Shown here: positions 1 to 9,232 of the stretch, piece by piece
Layout: each line of letters begins with the position of its first letter
Numbering within the stretch: position 1 is the stretch's first letter
Source: Diphasiastrum complanatum
Taxonomy: Eukaryota > Streptophyta > Lycopodiopsida > Lycopodiales > Lycopodiaceae
Length of the DNA stretch: 64,000 bases
NCBI GenBank assembly: GCA_029204225.1
Contig: MU832264.1
Location: 16,352-80,351 of the forward strand
Direction of reading: 5' to 3'
Position numbers and translations under genes: made by a program
Notes under the pieces: generated by a model
Databases searched by the model: none
Seen by the model: only the letters and a program-made list of their open reading frames with translations
What the model was told of the DNA's origin: nothing

Positions 1-1711
1 ATAAGCCTTTACTCATTATATTTTAAACCTGATTTTTGTTTCTGTCCAGAGCATGAAGCAATGCTTAAAAATGGTTCTAGCTACTATTGCTGAGGGGAAA
101 GATCCGGTCTATTCATTACGGACTTCAAAAGGTGTATCTATTGGACCTCGCAAGCTCGCTTCTACCACTGCTCATGTCACAAAGCCGGCCTCTGAAAATG
201 TTGAGGATGAAACTGTAGTTGTCCCTCATCCCAAAAAAAAAGATCTCATAATATTTCTAAGTCTTCTCCCAATAGACCTAAGTCACGCCCAAAGACCATG
301 GCTACACATCGCCATAAGTCCATCCCTTTTGCTGAAAGCAAAAAAGCTGCCACCCAACCATCTATGTCGCTATCTGGTGCATCCATCCGCCCTTTACAAG
401 ACAGCTCTGAGCTTGCCAAATTAAGAGAGGATATCCATAAAACAAAAATAATTAAAAGAAACAACTTTGATTTTAGACATAAATCAGTGTGATAGGCCAC
501 CAGTAGACCCAATAATAGGAGACAGGCCAATGGAAGTTAGAGAACTTAATGAAACACATGTACATAATTTAAAAATAGAATTTTAATCTTCATACACAGG
601 CCATAGTTACCCCCTTTGATGTTTTGGTTGATCCCAACGAATGCAATGATGTTGCAAATTTTAATTTTTCTTTATTAGATTCATATCATTTTTTTGTTCA
701 TTGGGGCATTCATAGTTTACAAGCCCGAAAACAATCATCTCAAGAATATCCCCATATTCCAAGCTTTCGAATTGTGAGTGTCATCGCATTTGCTGGCCTA
801 GCAGTGGAAGAAGCGAAATTATTGGCTTGGGACCACAATATTGATCAGGACTACCAGATGAAGATGACCGTGATACAAAGAATACGATTTTTTCACAAAG
901 AATATGAGAGTCTCCAAAGCAGGAGATGTGAATCAACTTGAGCTGAAAGCACTCTGTGCTCAAGAGACAGGCCTGTCTTTTGATTCGAAAAATCCTACGC
1001 AGAGCCTTACAAAATACGATAATTTTTTTCAGCTTGCTTTTCGCAGTGGCCATGTAATTTGTTTTGCTATGCTCGTCATGGAATGCTCTGGTCATAAGAT
1101 ATGTTGTAATCCTTTTAAATTATTTTTATCAGACTAAAATTTTGACCTCAATTTTAATACTACCTAAATTCCTTATCAAATGATTTTTTTTTCTTTGATT
1201 TTAGGTGTGGGCCCTTGTTGATAAAATTTTTGATAATGGAAAACTTTTCAAATAAAAGGCCAACCTCTTCAGGGTTGTCTCAAAGTCCAAAAAAAAAGTT
1301 GTGAGCACTCAAACTCTGAAGCCAATCCCTACTGAAATGAGAATATCAGAGTGGAAGAATATGTAAGGGATTAGCTCTTCAGAGCTAATAATAAGTGTTC
1401 TTTCGAGAGTTGCCGATGGTCAACTTTCTCTGACAAAAATGGAAAAAGAATTTCAAAGGTAATAGTCATAATTTAGAAATATTTATTTTCATGTTACCTT
1501 TTTTAATAAAGTGATTTTCATAATTTGGTTGGATTTTTAACAATTATATTTTTTAAATACAGGCACAAATTATTTATGAAAGTTCAAGAAGCCCTTGTGA
1601 TGGTTAAATTGTCAAGATTTTGATGAGTGTCAGAGGCTTTATCCTCTGAGCAGCCGAAATGAATCCTTGAGTCCATTTTTTATTTTGTTTAGAGACATGG
1701 TATTTATTTCA

Positions 1712-1861
1712 CCCATGCTTAGCATAGGTGCTTAGTAATTGTTTCTTTTCTATATTATGTCTCCTATGCTAAGCATAGCTTTTTGTTTGTTTAATTTTTT
1801 TTTTGATAAGTTAAGTCTCCTATTCTATTTTATATTTTTTGTCTCACATGCTAAGCATAGC
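1712..1861. repeat. Three 17-bp palindromes in copy A intron
   Basis: Sites at 1712-1728, 1763-1779 and 1845-1861 match CCTATGCTNAGCATAGG with one to three changes. They lie in non-coding sequence between the exon ending about 1650 and the block starting about 1884 of copy A, which ties the palindrome family to this gene family. Confidence 0.8.
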
Positions 1862-1883
1862 TTTTTTCTTTTCAGTCTCCCGA

Positions 1884-2613
1884 AGACAAAAAAAACAAAG
1901 TCCTTCAAGAACAATTCAAGAGACATATTTTGAAGGCAAAAGCAGAAAAAAGGGACAGGGAGAGATTGGCACGGAGTGAGACCATTGCGGAGGAGAATCC
2001 ATTAGAGACCTATCTTCTCAAAAGTGTCGATGATCAACCATGCTTTAACTCTGTTGAGGAGGGCGATTGTAAAGAAATTTCAAAAAATTTAAAAAAATAT
2101 CTTATACACTCTGCATCGCCGATATACCATATGGATTTCATATGAACCGTGGCTTGTCCCTACCAAAAGCCACAATAATTAATTAATCATTTAATTGATA
2201 TTTTTTCTCACCCAGCTGATTGGGCTTTAGATTTATTTAACGGTAATGACACTACGAGCACATGTGCTGTTCAGAAAGACAGACATGTTGTTGCAGTAGA
2301 TTTAGATACTAATTTAATTGATTTTATAAAAATGAGAATGAATTCTCTTTCAATTTTGCCAGATGAATTATTTGAAGTGAGAAAGAGTTTAGACAACGAG
2401 GATACAATAATTCTCTTGTCCAAGGAACCTCGGCCTCCTGCTAGCGAAAAAGTAGGCGACACGAAAAAATTTGCTGATGTCTTGGTTCAAGATTACAATG
2501 TAGTAACTGTAGTCGAGAAAAATGTAGAAGAGGTGCCACTTGAAAGTACAGTGGCTACTCAAGAAAAAACAAAAGAAAAAGATGTAAATGACCTCGATGA
2601 TTTTTGGGACTAA
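1884..2613 (+). pseudogene. Beta-class SAM methyltransferase-like C-terminal part of copy A
   Basis: Three exon-like blocks. A charged lysine/glutamate-rich block (1884-2110) leads into D-I-P-Y-G at 2121-2135, in a frame shifted from the preceding block; it resembles the catalytic DPPY motif IV. After a short intron-like gap ending in CAG at 2215 comes W-A-L-D-L-F-N-G-N-D-T-T (2221-2256), resembling the FxGxG SAM-binding motif I. V-V-A-V-D-L-D at about 2287-2307 resembles the acidic residue that binds the SAM ribose. The open frame ends at TAA 2611-2613 after an acidic tail. Motif IV before motif I is the permuted order of beta-class DNA N6-adenine/N4-cytosine methyltransferases. The usual target-recognition spacing between them is largely absent, so a deletion is likely. 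Function in this copy is lost. Confidence 0.5.
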
Positions 2614-3018
2614 AAAATTCTCTTTTGTTTTCAAAAATAATTGCGTCTATATTTTTTGATGTATTGTGTTTTGAATTCTTTTTAATTAGTTTAATATTCT
2701 TAAATTTATTTTTTAAAGATTTAAAATTTAGAATTTGAAATATTTTAAAAAAATTTAACATTGATAATTATTACCAAAAATTAAAATTGTAACGATTTGT
2801 CAAGTTTAGAATATTTTAGTTTTAGATGTGTTTTTATAATATTTTTTGTAAAAAAAATATTGCTAGAAATTATAAAAAATGAAAAAAATTAGATTTTTTT
2901 CATGGTGATTTAAATATTATCACGGATAATTTAATCTCGATTATTGAAAAGTAATTTTATTTGCGTTATCACTTTATTACAAAAAGTAACATGAAAATAA
3001 ATATTTAGATTATGACTA

Positions 3019-4957
3019 TTACCTCTGAAATTCTTTTTCCATTTTTGCCAAAGAAAGTTGACCATCGGCAACTCTAGAAAGAACACTTATTATTAGCTCT
3101 GAAGAACTAATCCCTTGCATGTTCTTCCACTCTGATATTCTCATTTCTGTGGGGATTGGCTTCAGAGTTTGAGTGCTCACAACCCCATTTTTTTTTACTT
3201 TGAGACACCTTGAGCAGGTTGGCCTTTTATTTGAAAAGTTTCTCATTTATCAAAAATTTTATCAACAAGGGCCCACACTCGAAATAAAAAAAAAATTATT
3301 TGATAAGGAACTTAGAGAATATTAAAATTGAGTTCAAAATTTTAGTCTAATAAAAACAATTTAAAAGGATTACAACATATATTATGACCAGAGCATTCCA
3401 TGACGAGCATAGCAAAACAAATTACTTGGCCACTGCGAAAAACAAGCTAAAAAAAATATTCATATTTTATAAGGCCCTGCATAGGATTTTTCAAATCAAA
3501 AGCCAGGCTTGTCTCTTGAGCACAGAGTGCTTTTAGTTCAAGTTGATTCACATCTCCTGCTTTGGAGACTCTCATCTATTCTTTGTGAAAAAATCGTATT
3601 CTTTGTATCACGGTCATCTTCATCCGGTAGTCCTAATCAATATTATAGTCTCAAGCCAATAATTTCGCTTCTTTCACTGTCAGGCTAGCAAATGCAATGG
3701 CACTCACAGTTCGAAAGCTTGAAATATGGAAATATTCTTGAGATAATTGTTTTCGGGCTTGTAAACTATGAATGCCCCCAAGAATAAAAAAATGATATGA
3801 ATCTAATAAAGAAAAATCAAAATTTGTAACATCGTTGCATTCGTTGGAATCAACCAAAACAATAAAAGGAGTAACTATGGCCTGTGTATGATCTTTAAAT
3901 TTTATTTTTAAATTATATACATGTGTTTCATTTGGTTCTCTAACTTCCATTGGCTTGTCACCTATTATTGGGTCTACAGGTGGCCTATCACACTGATTTA
4001 TGTCTAAAATCAAAGTTGTTTCTTTTATTTTTTTTGGTTTATGAATATCTTCTCTTAATTTGGCAAGCTCAGAGCTGTCTTGTAAAGGGCGGATGGATGC
4101 ACCAGGTAGCGACATAGATGGTTGGGTGGCGGTTTTTTTGCTCTCAACAGACGGGATGGACTTATGGCGATGTGTAGCCATGGTCTTTGGGCATGACTTA
4201 GGTCTAGTGGGAGAAGACTCGGAAATATTATGAGATCTCTTTTTTTTGGGATGAGGGACAGCTACAGTTTTATCCTCAACATTTTCAGAGGAGGGCTTTG
4301 TGACCTGAGCAGTGGTAGAAGCGGGCTTGCAAGGTCCAATAGATAATTTTGAACTCCGTAATGAATAGACCGGATCTTTCCCCTCAGCAATAGCAGCTAG
4401 AACCATTTTTAGGCATTGTTTCATGCTCTAGACAGAAACAAAAATCAAGTTTAAAATATAATGAGTAAAGACTTTTATCTAAAAGTTTAAAGAATTTTAA
4501 ATTTAGTAACAACTATGCTAAACATGAAACAAATGTAGACAAATATGAATAAAAATATGTTTTATAATTACATACCAAAGTAACTAGAGCTTTATCAAAA
4601 TAGGCTTTAATGGCCTCATCTTGGCAAAGTCGGATCTTTATCATAGTCTCGTTCAGAATGAAAATAGAACGAAACTTATCCGTCTCTTTTACAAGTACAT
4701 TCACAAAACCTTCTTCCTGATCCTCATCTGATTGATCAGCAAGCAATCTTCCTTGAACTTTGAATTGTGAGTCTCCTATGCCAGGCTTCTCAGCTAAATG
4801 AATAAAAAGCTCCGAAAGCTTTGTGTTGTTGACCCCTTTGGTGAAGTAGTACATGAATTTTTTCTTATCTTTCAACAGGATATCTTGAGGTTTCCCCGAA
4901 ATCTTTCAATAGGATATCTTGAGGTTTTCCCAAAATCTTAAAAGAAATCCTCAACAT
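3019..4957 (-). pseudogene. ParB-like fusion gene relic, copy B (5' part)
   Basis: Minus-strand second copy of the same gene, keeping the 5' end. A plausible ATG is at 4957 and exon 1 runs 4957-4576, ending in TTG before a GTATGT donor. The intron is 4575-4428 (148 bp) and exon 2 begins at 4427 with S-M-K-Q-C-L. Exon 2 stays open to 3651 and holds the basic P-H-P-K-K-K-R-S-H linker, which could act as a nuclear localisation signal, and the ParB/sulfiredoxin-like core: F-I-L-G-G-I-H-S-L-Q-A-R-K-Q-L, then L-T-V-K-E-A-K-L-L-A. Next are TGG-to-TGA (W to stop) and CAG-to-TAG changes where copy A reads W and Q. A last exon at 3246-3019 ends E-F-Q-R. A 34-bp tandem duplication inside exon 1 breaks its frame. 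No methyltransferase part follows; homology to copy A stops near 2965. Confidence 0.5.
4878..4945. repeat. 34-bp tandem duplication in copy B exon 1
   Basis: The segment starting GGATATCTTGAGGTTT at 4878 recurs at 4912, an offset of 34 bp. Since 34 is not a multiple of three, it shifts the frame between the ATG at 4957 and the rest of exon 1. Confidence 0.8.
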
Positions 4958-5188
4958 TTCAAAAATTATCAAAGACAATTGAAAATCTGCAAAAAAAAAA
5001 GACTTTTAAAAAAAAATTAAAACACTACCTTAATGAAAATACTGAAAACTTTAATAAAACAAGCCGTTTTTGTGAAAAATCTTTAAAAAACAAAACTACA
5101 AATTCAACAGATTTTTTTATTAAAACATCTCAAAAGAGTCAATTTTTTCAGACAAAGCCTTGTAAAACAAGAAAAATACGAGGAGCGA

Positions 5189-5724
5189 CCTATGCTGAGC
5201 ATAGATTGTGTTCGGGTCCTTAGTAACAACTTATGCTCAGCATAGGAAGCCGGCGGGATTTTTCAATTCTAACCGCCTTTCGACCTATGCTGAGCATAGG
5301 TTGGACTAGAGCACGCGAGTGACGACCTATGCTGAGCATAGGTTGCATCTCTGGTCGTCTTCTAGCCCATGCTCAGCATAGGTCGTTACTCGTGCGCTCT
5401 AGTCCAACCTATGCTCAGCATAGGATGTCTTCGCAATTTGCTTGCTAACCTATGCTGAGCATAGGTTGGAAGAGGTCAAAATGCAACCTATGCTCGGCAT
5501 AGGTCAAACCGTGGCTAGAATAGAGAAATATCGCCGAAATCCTATGTTGAGCATAGGATGTTACTAAGGACCCGAACACAACCTATGCTCAGCATAGGTT
5601 AGAGGAGAGAACTGGTACAAGCACCTATGCTAAGCATAGGTTACCCATGTTTTAAGAAGATGAATACAAATTAAATCATGAATATTTTCTAATGCAAGAA
5701 TTTAATACCCATGCTAAGCATAGA
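5189..5724. repeat. Array of twelve 17-bp palindromes, about 41-bp spacing
   Basis: Near-perfect dyads of consensus CCTATGCTNAGCATAGG start at 5189, 5230, 5284, 5326, 5366, 5408, 5449, 5487, 5541, 5582, 5624 and 5708. Steps are 41, 54, 42, 40, 42, 41, 38, 54, 41, 42 and 84 (two units). Spacers are not identical, but several are reverse complements of others: 5206-5229 pairs with 5558-5581, 5301-5325 with 5383-5407, and 5247-5283 loosely with 5504-5540. The array is therefore itself built of nested inverted repeats. It lies just upstream of the 5' end of copy B. Possible roles are protein-binding iterations, transposon subterminal repeats or a hairpin-rich end; none is shown by sequence alone. 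Confidence 0.9.
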
Positions 5725-5899
5725 ACAAAGTTTAAAAAAATGACAATAATCTTACCGTCAAGAAATCTGTAAGCGAGAACGTATGCAAATTCTTATAGAA
5801 AGCCGTGACTTGGTTGTAACGAGATCTTTGGCAACATGTGTGCTTCTGAATTTGCAAATGAGGTGAGTTATGCTTGGACTATGGTCCTTAAATAAAAAA

Positions 5900-6032
5900 A
5901 AATTTGAGACCCCCGCCTCACGCCTGACCTCCAGCTTGCTTCGGGACCGAGTTGTCGTGACTCACCTCACCTCACGCCGACCTCGAGTCTGAGTCGGGAC
6001 CGTCCAGACCTAAACCTAACCCTAACCCTAAG
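5900..6032. repeat. GC-rich degenerate repeat and telomere-like motif
   Basis: Two related blocks (about 5908-5960 and 5960-6005) share CTCACG-GACCTC and TCGGGACCG motifs. They run into ACCTAAACCTAACCCTAACCCTAA at about 6010-6032, similar to plant telomere repeats. Three units inside a gene-poor region are an interstitial motif, not a chromosome end. Confidence 0.5.
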
Positions 6033-6140
6033 GATGCTGAAAATTTTAATTAACCAGTTACGTTCTAGGCTTGTTGCTCATTTGTATTTAGTTGGTGTTT
6101 TTGTATACGTCTATTGAGGTTCGCATAGCTTTTTATATGT

Positions 6141-6157
6141 TCTATGACCAGCATAGG
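6141..6157. repeat. Outlying degenerate copy of the 17-bp palindrome
   Basis: TCTATGACCAGCATAGG matches the array consensus with its centre altered. A half site GCATAG lies at 6123-6128. It may mark the outer edge of the palindrome-bearing element. Confidence 0.55.
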
Positions 6158-6169
6158 TTGCAGTTGATG

Positions 6170-6798
6170 TCACGTGAAGGTTCGATCCCATGGGAGCGAT
6201 AGCATAAATCAAAATCTAGCATGCATTGATCATCCACAATTAACTCTAAGATCCATTAACACTAAATCCACAAAGATGATAGCTTACCCTTCTCTCTCTC
6301 CCTTTCTCTCTCACAAAAAACATAAGAATTAGCAAATCTAATAATAATCATATCCAACAATTAGCAACCTCAAAGAAAGCATGAGAGATTGAGGAAAAGA
6401 GATAGAGAGCAAGGACATTCCACATCCATTTCATAAGAGGGCCAACCTTCTTGTATTGAAATGAAGAGAGAACATGTACAATGATTCAAAATTGCTACTT
6501 ATATAGTGAATTGAGGAGATGGGCGTCCCAATTCCTATTGGCTAGTTTTAACCTAAGAATTCAAATAGTGGAGAGAACCCATTCATTAATTGGAGGACCC
6601 AATGAATTTTGGTGGGAACCCATACTTTATTCACTAACTTGACTTTTAGGCCCTGCTGACAAAATTTTCAGATTTCACACGTGTGGGGAATGTCCACAAG
6701 TATGATGAATCTAATTAAGCTTTGTGATTAGCACAGTAACCTGATTCTAGATTGATTAGCAAGATCTAGTTCAGAAGAAATGGCTTAACCATCCGACA
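6170..6798 (+). mobile_element. Probable 5' LTR of a Copia relic
   Basis: The sequence ends in ...CCGACA at 6798, directly before an initiator-Met tRNA primer-binding site, and holds a TATA-like CTTATATAG near 6500. The left edge is not defined because no second copy of this LTR was found. Confidence 0.5.
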
Positions 6799-6810
6799 TG
6801 GTATCCGAGC
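6799..6810 (+). promoter_or_regulatory. Retrotransposon primer-binding site
   Basis: TGGTATCCGAGC is one change from TGGTATCAGAGC, complementary to the 3' end of initiator-Met tRNA. It sits immediately after the inferred LTR end and about 200 bp before the gag relic. Confidence 0.65.
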
Positions 6811-7005
6811 GAAAGATATCAGAATCTATCTGATTTTTTTTTAAGCAAATTCATTTTAGAGCTATTTCGGTAGCCTAATTAGCTTCCACATAAACAAGAC
6901 TCTACTAGCCGATAGAGTGATTGTCTTCTTGTTTTGTAATTTAGCACCAGATTTTCATACTTAAGTCACTGATAGTTACTACTATCACCTAGACTAATCT
7001 TCCAC

Positions 7006-7345
7006 ATGGATTCCCAAGGGAAAGCCAGTCCTATCATGGACAAGTTTGATGGAGCTAATTACCATCTGTGAAAATTTAAGATGAGAACCGTGCTAATGGC
7101 TAAGGAGTTGTATGACGTTGTTACAAGTGCAAAGGGAATACCTGAAGCTGACGACGCAACAATCTCTAGATAGAAGTTGAAGATGGCAAAGCATTTGCGC
7201 TGATCATCCTCAATATTTCGGATACTCAGATCGGCCATGTGTCCGAAGCTCAGACATCCAAGGAAGTCTGGGACATCTTGAGCACATTATACGAAGTGCG
7301 AGATATAGCTTCCAAGCTACATCTTAGAAATAAATTTTACTCCCT
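7006..7345 (+). pseudogene. Copia gag N-terminal fragment
   Basis: The frame from ATG 7006 encodes a Ty1/Copia gag (UBN2-type) N-terminus: F-D-G-A-N-Y-H-L then stop (TGA where W is expected), K-F-K-M-R, and later T-S-K-E-V-W-D-I-L. It has several stops and a frameshift, and no zinc knuckle follows. Gag would form the retrotransposon particle; this copy cannot. Confidence 0.75.
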
Positions 7346-7890
7346 CTGTGGGCCCAAATATGTGGTCTAGATCAAAAGTTACAAAACTTCATTTTTTAGA
7401 TTGTGAAGTGCAGTTTACAAAGGACTGAAGGGCCAAAATCTGGACCTCTTCATTAAAAATCTTCATTTTGAAGGGACCCAACTTTCTGTCCCTATTTTGG
7501 AAGACTGTCCCTATCTCTTTAGGAACCTCCCTATCCACTGGTGGTTTTTTTGCAGAAAAGTAAAAAACAGAGTGATAATTGGGCATGGAAAAAATGATTG
7601 TTTTTAAAGTTAGACTAGACAAGAGCCATCCTGGAGTGATTATCTACGTGCTGATATAAAAATCTCCCAAGTTGGAAAACTATTTATGACAGAGGAATTT
7701 TTGAAAAGGCAGTGTGGCCATAATTGCTATTTTTCAGGTTTAAGGGTAGTTTCTTGACATTGTAGGGTCAAAATCTTCATGGTGGCATATCGTCTCAACC
7801 ATAGCTCGGATTGATGAGCAGTCAGAGACGTCAACTATCAATTTCACAAAAAAAAAATTATTTTTGCATTTTGTACTCATCTAGGTGCAT
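7346..7890. other. No recognisable gene
   Basis: AT-rich sequence between two Copia fragments. The minus-strand frame at 7389-7622 shows no family motif. The end of this stretch (7740-7860) may be degraded LTR or leader sequence of the next fragment. Confidence 0.4.
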
Positions 7891-7892
7891 TA

Positions 7893-8335
7893 ATGGCAAC
7901 TCTAAGCAAGAGCGTTCTCAATGAGTCAAGTAGACTAGAAAGAGTCGAGAACTATGTCGTGTGGAAGTTCAAATTAAAAAGTATTTGATGGAAAAAGAGT
8001 TGTGGGAGATTGTCATAGGTGAGGAGATGCCAAGAGTGGAGCGAGAAGAGCCAATGAGATCCTAAACCTTGTGCATAGTGATCTATGTGGGCCTATGTAG
8101 ATGAAATCTCTCGATGGCTATTACTATTTCATCACATTTATTGATGATTATAGTAGATGTATGTGGATTTACTTCATAAGCAAGAAATTTGATGCATTTG
8201 CAAAGTTTAGAAAATTTAAGGCTTTGGTTGAAAAGGAAATAGGATGCTACATCAAAACATTGAGTTCTGATGGAGGTGGTGAATATTTTTCAACAGAATT
8301 CATTGAGTTTTGTAAGGATCTCATTTATTAAGAAA
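7893..8335 (+). pseudogene. Second Copia fragment: gag start joined to integrase core
   Basis: A short gag N-terminus (A-T-L-S-K at 7893, then Y-V-V-W-K-F-K) reaches about 8010. It is followed directly by integrase: L-V-H-S-D-L-C-G-P at about 8065-8095, Y-F-I-T-F-I-D-D-Y-S, then S-S-D-G-G-G-E-Y. The first two catalytic acidic residues of the D,D35E core are present but the final glutamate part is gone. Most of gag, the zinc knuckle and protease are deleted between these blocks. Confidence 0.75.
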
Positions 8336-8940
8336 AAATGGTCTAGGTGATTGGCCCTTTTTGTTGTCAATTTTTTATTGAGGTGTGCTCGTCTCCCCAA
8401 AGATTTACCATTCAACATCAACCTGTAATTTATATTCGAAACATTCCTAGCTCAATAGTAACCATAAACAACAATGGACCACATCCTAAGCCACAAATTG
8501 CATATATTCAACTCATCAATTACCACGAAAAATGGCATGGGAAGCTCGTGGTATTCACATATTTGTATGTGGATTTGACTCTCCACAACATTCTTGAACT
8601 TGAGAAAGACATCAAATATGAAATTCTCACTCTTTAGAAGATAATTCATGGAAGCTATCCTAGGCATTACATATGCTCATTGCTCATGAACTTGCTCAAG
8701 TGTCCAATTTAGACAATAACCAAGTAATAAAAATTTGATGGTAGGTTTTACTAAGTTAAACCAGCTAAATCCTCATGCTTGTTGGGCCCACACCTCAAGA
8801 GGTTTCACAAGCTTCCAAAGCAAACTTTGCATGCCATATGTAATTTTTTAATATTTGCTTTTAGGAAGATTTCTCTGTTTTTTTGTTTTACTGTTTACAA
8901 AAAAAACAATAGAAATGACCTGCAGCACCTGCCAAGTGTC
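8336..8940. other. No recognisable gene
   Basis: Open frames exist on both strands (8347-8637 plus, 8452-8667 minus) but show no motif or family resemblance. The right end is the distal upstream region of the sHSP gene. Confidence 0.4.
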
Positions 8941-8950
8941 TTTCTTGCAT

Positions 8951-8975
8951 GTTCCAGGCCTTTCTAGAACTCTCT
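8951..8975 (+). promoter_or_regulatory. Heat-shock element upstream of the sHSP gene
   Basis: Five 5-bp units alternate as nTTCn/nGAAn: TTC, GGC (imperfect), TTC, GAA, CTC (imperfect), with a perfect TTCTAGAA core at 8962-8969. It lies about 260 bp before the start codon. Heat-shock transcription factor trimers bind such arrays. No clear TATA box was seen between it and the start. Confidence 0.7.
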
Positions 8976-9232
8976 CGACTGACTGACTGTCCCTTATTAC
9001 CCCAGGCAGGGCCAGCCCGCCTCCGCTTCTCCACACAAATCTGAACGTTTCGTTTTCGCCATTATCTGCGTCGAAGCTAATCAGCTTTTCATTGTCTGAT
9101 TTCGCAGCATCTGGATATCTCCCTCCTATTGTTAAGGTTTTGTTAGCCTCTTTGTTGTGGCGGCAGAGGTTAAGATCTTCATTGTTGGTTGGTTTTGTAA
9201 TTTGTTTGTTTGCTGATTCTTGAATATTGAAG

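Larger units (their letters stand above)
50..2613 (+). pseudogene. ParB-like / DNA methyltransferase fusion relic, copy A
   Basis: Degraded intron-bearing gene of a repeat family, not a known plant gene. A splice acceptor (polypyrimidine then CAG, ending at 49) precedes an exon opening S-M-K-Q-C-L-K-M. A basic linker follows (PHPKKK near 230-240), then a ParB/sulfiredoxin-like segment: G-I-H-S-L-Q-A-R at about 703-730, A-V-E-E-A-K-L-L-A-W-D-H-N at about 800-840. Further exons run at about 1205-1460 and 1563-1650, then the methyltransferase-like part (separate entry). Lesions: a frameshift near 245, a 2-bp deletion near 907 relative to copy B, TAA at about 1252, TAG at about 1363 and TGA at about 1621. 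Copy B supplies the 5' exon missing here. Domain naming is by motif only; the ParB-like call is moderate and the relic status is firm. Confidence 0.5.
1..4480. repeat. Inverted pair, arms about 1-1520 and 2965-4480
   Basis: Copy A (plus) and copy B (minus) are diverged inverted repeats of about 1.5 kb, covering exons and introns alike. The splice acceptor and S-M-K-Q-C-L exon start at 42-75 are mirrored at 4400-4435. The E-F-Q-R exon end and following GTAATAGTCATAAT intron start at about 1455-1475 are mirrored near 3005-3020. The roughly 1.45-kb spacer holds the unique 3' part of copy A. The copies carry different lesions, so they decayed independently after duplication or inserted separately. 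Confidence 0.75.

Noticed and set aside
5189-5724. CRISPR array
   Set aside because: Regular short palindromes with spacers, but spacers are mutually reverse-complementary, repeats vary and the context is a eukaryotic intron-bearing gene with no cas genes.
6008-6032. Telomere end
   Set aside because: Only about three CCCTAA-like units, flanked on both sides by transposon sequence; interstitial motif.
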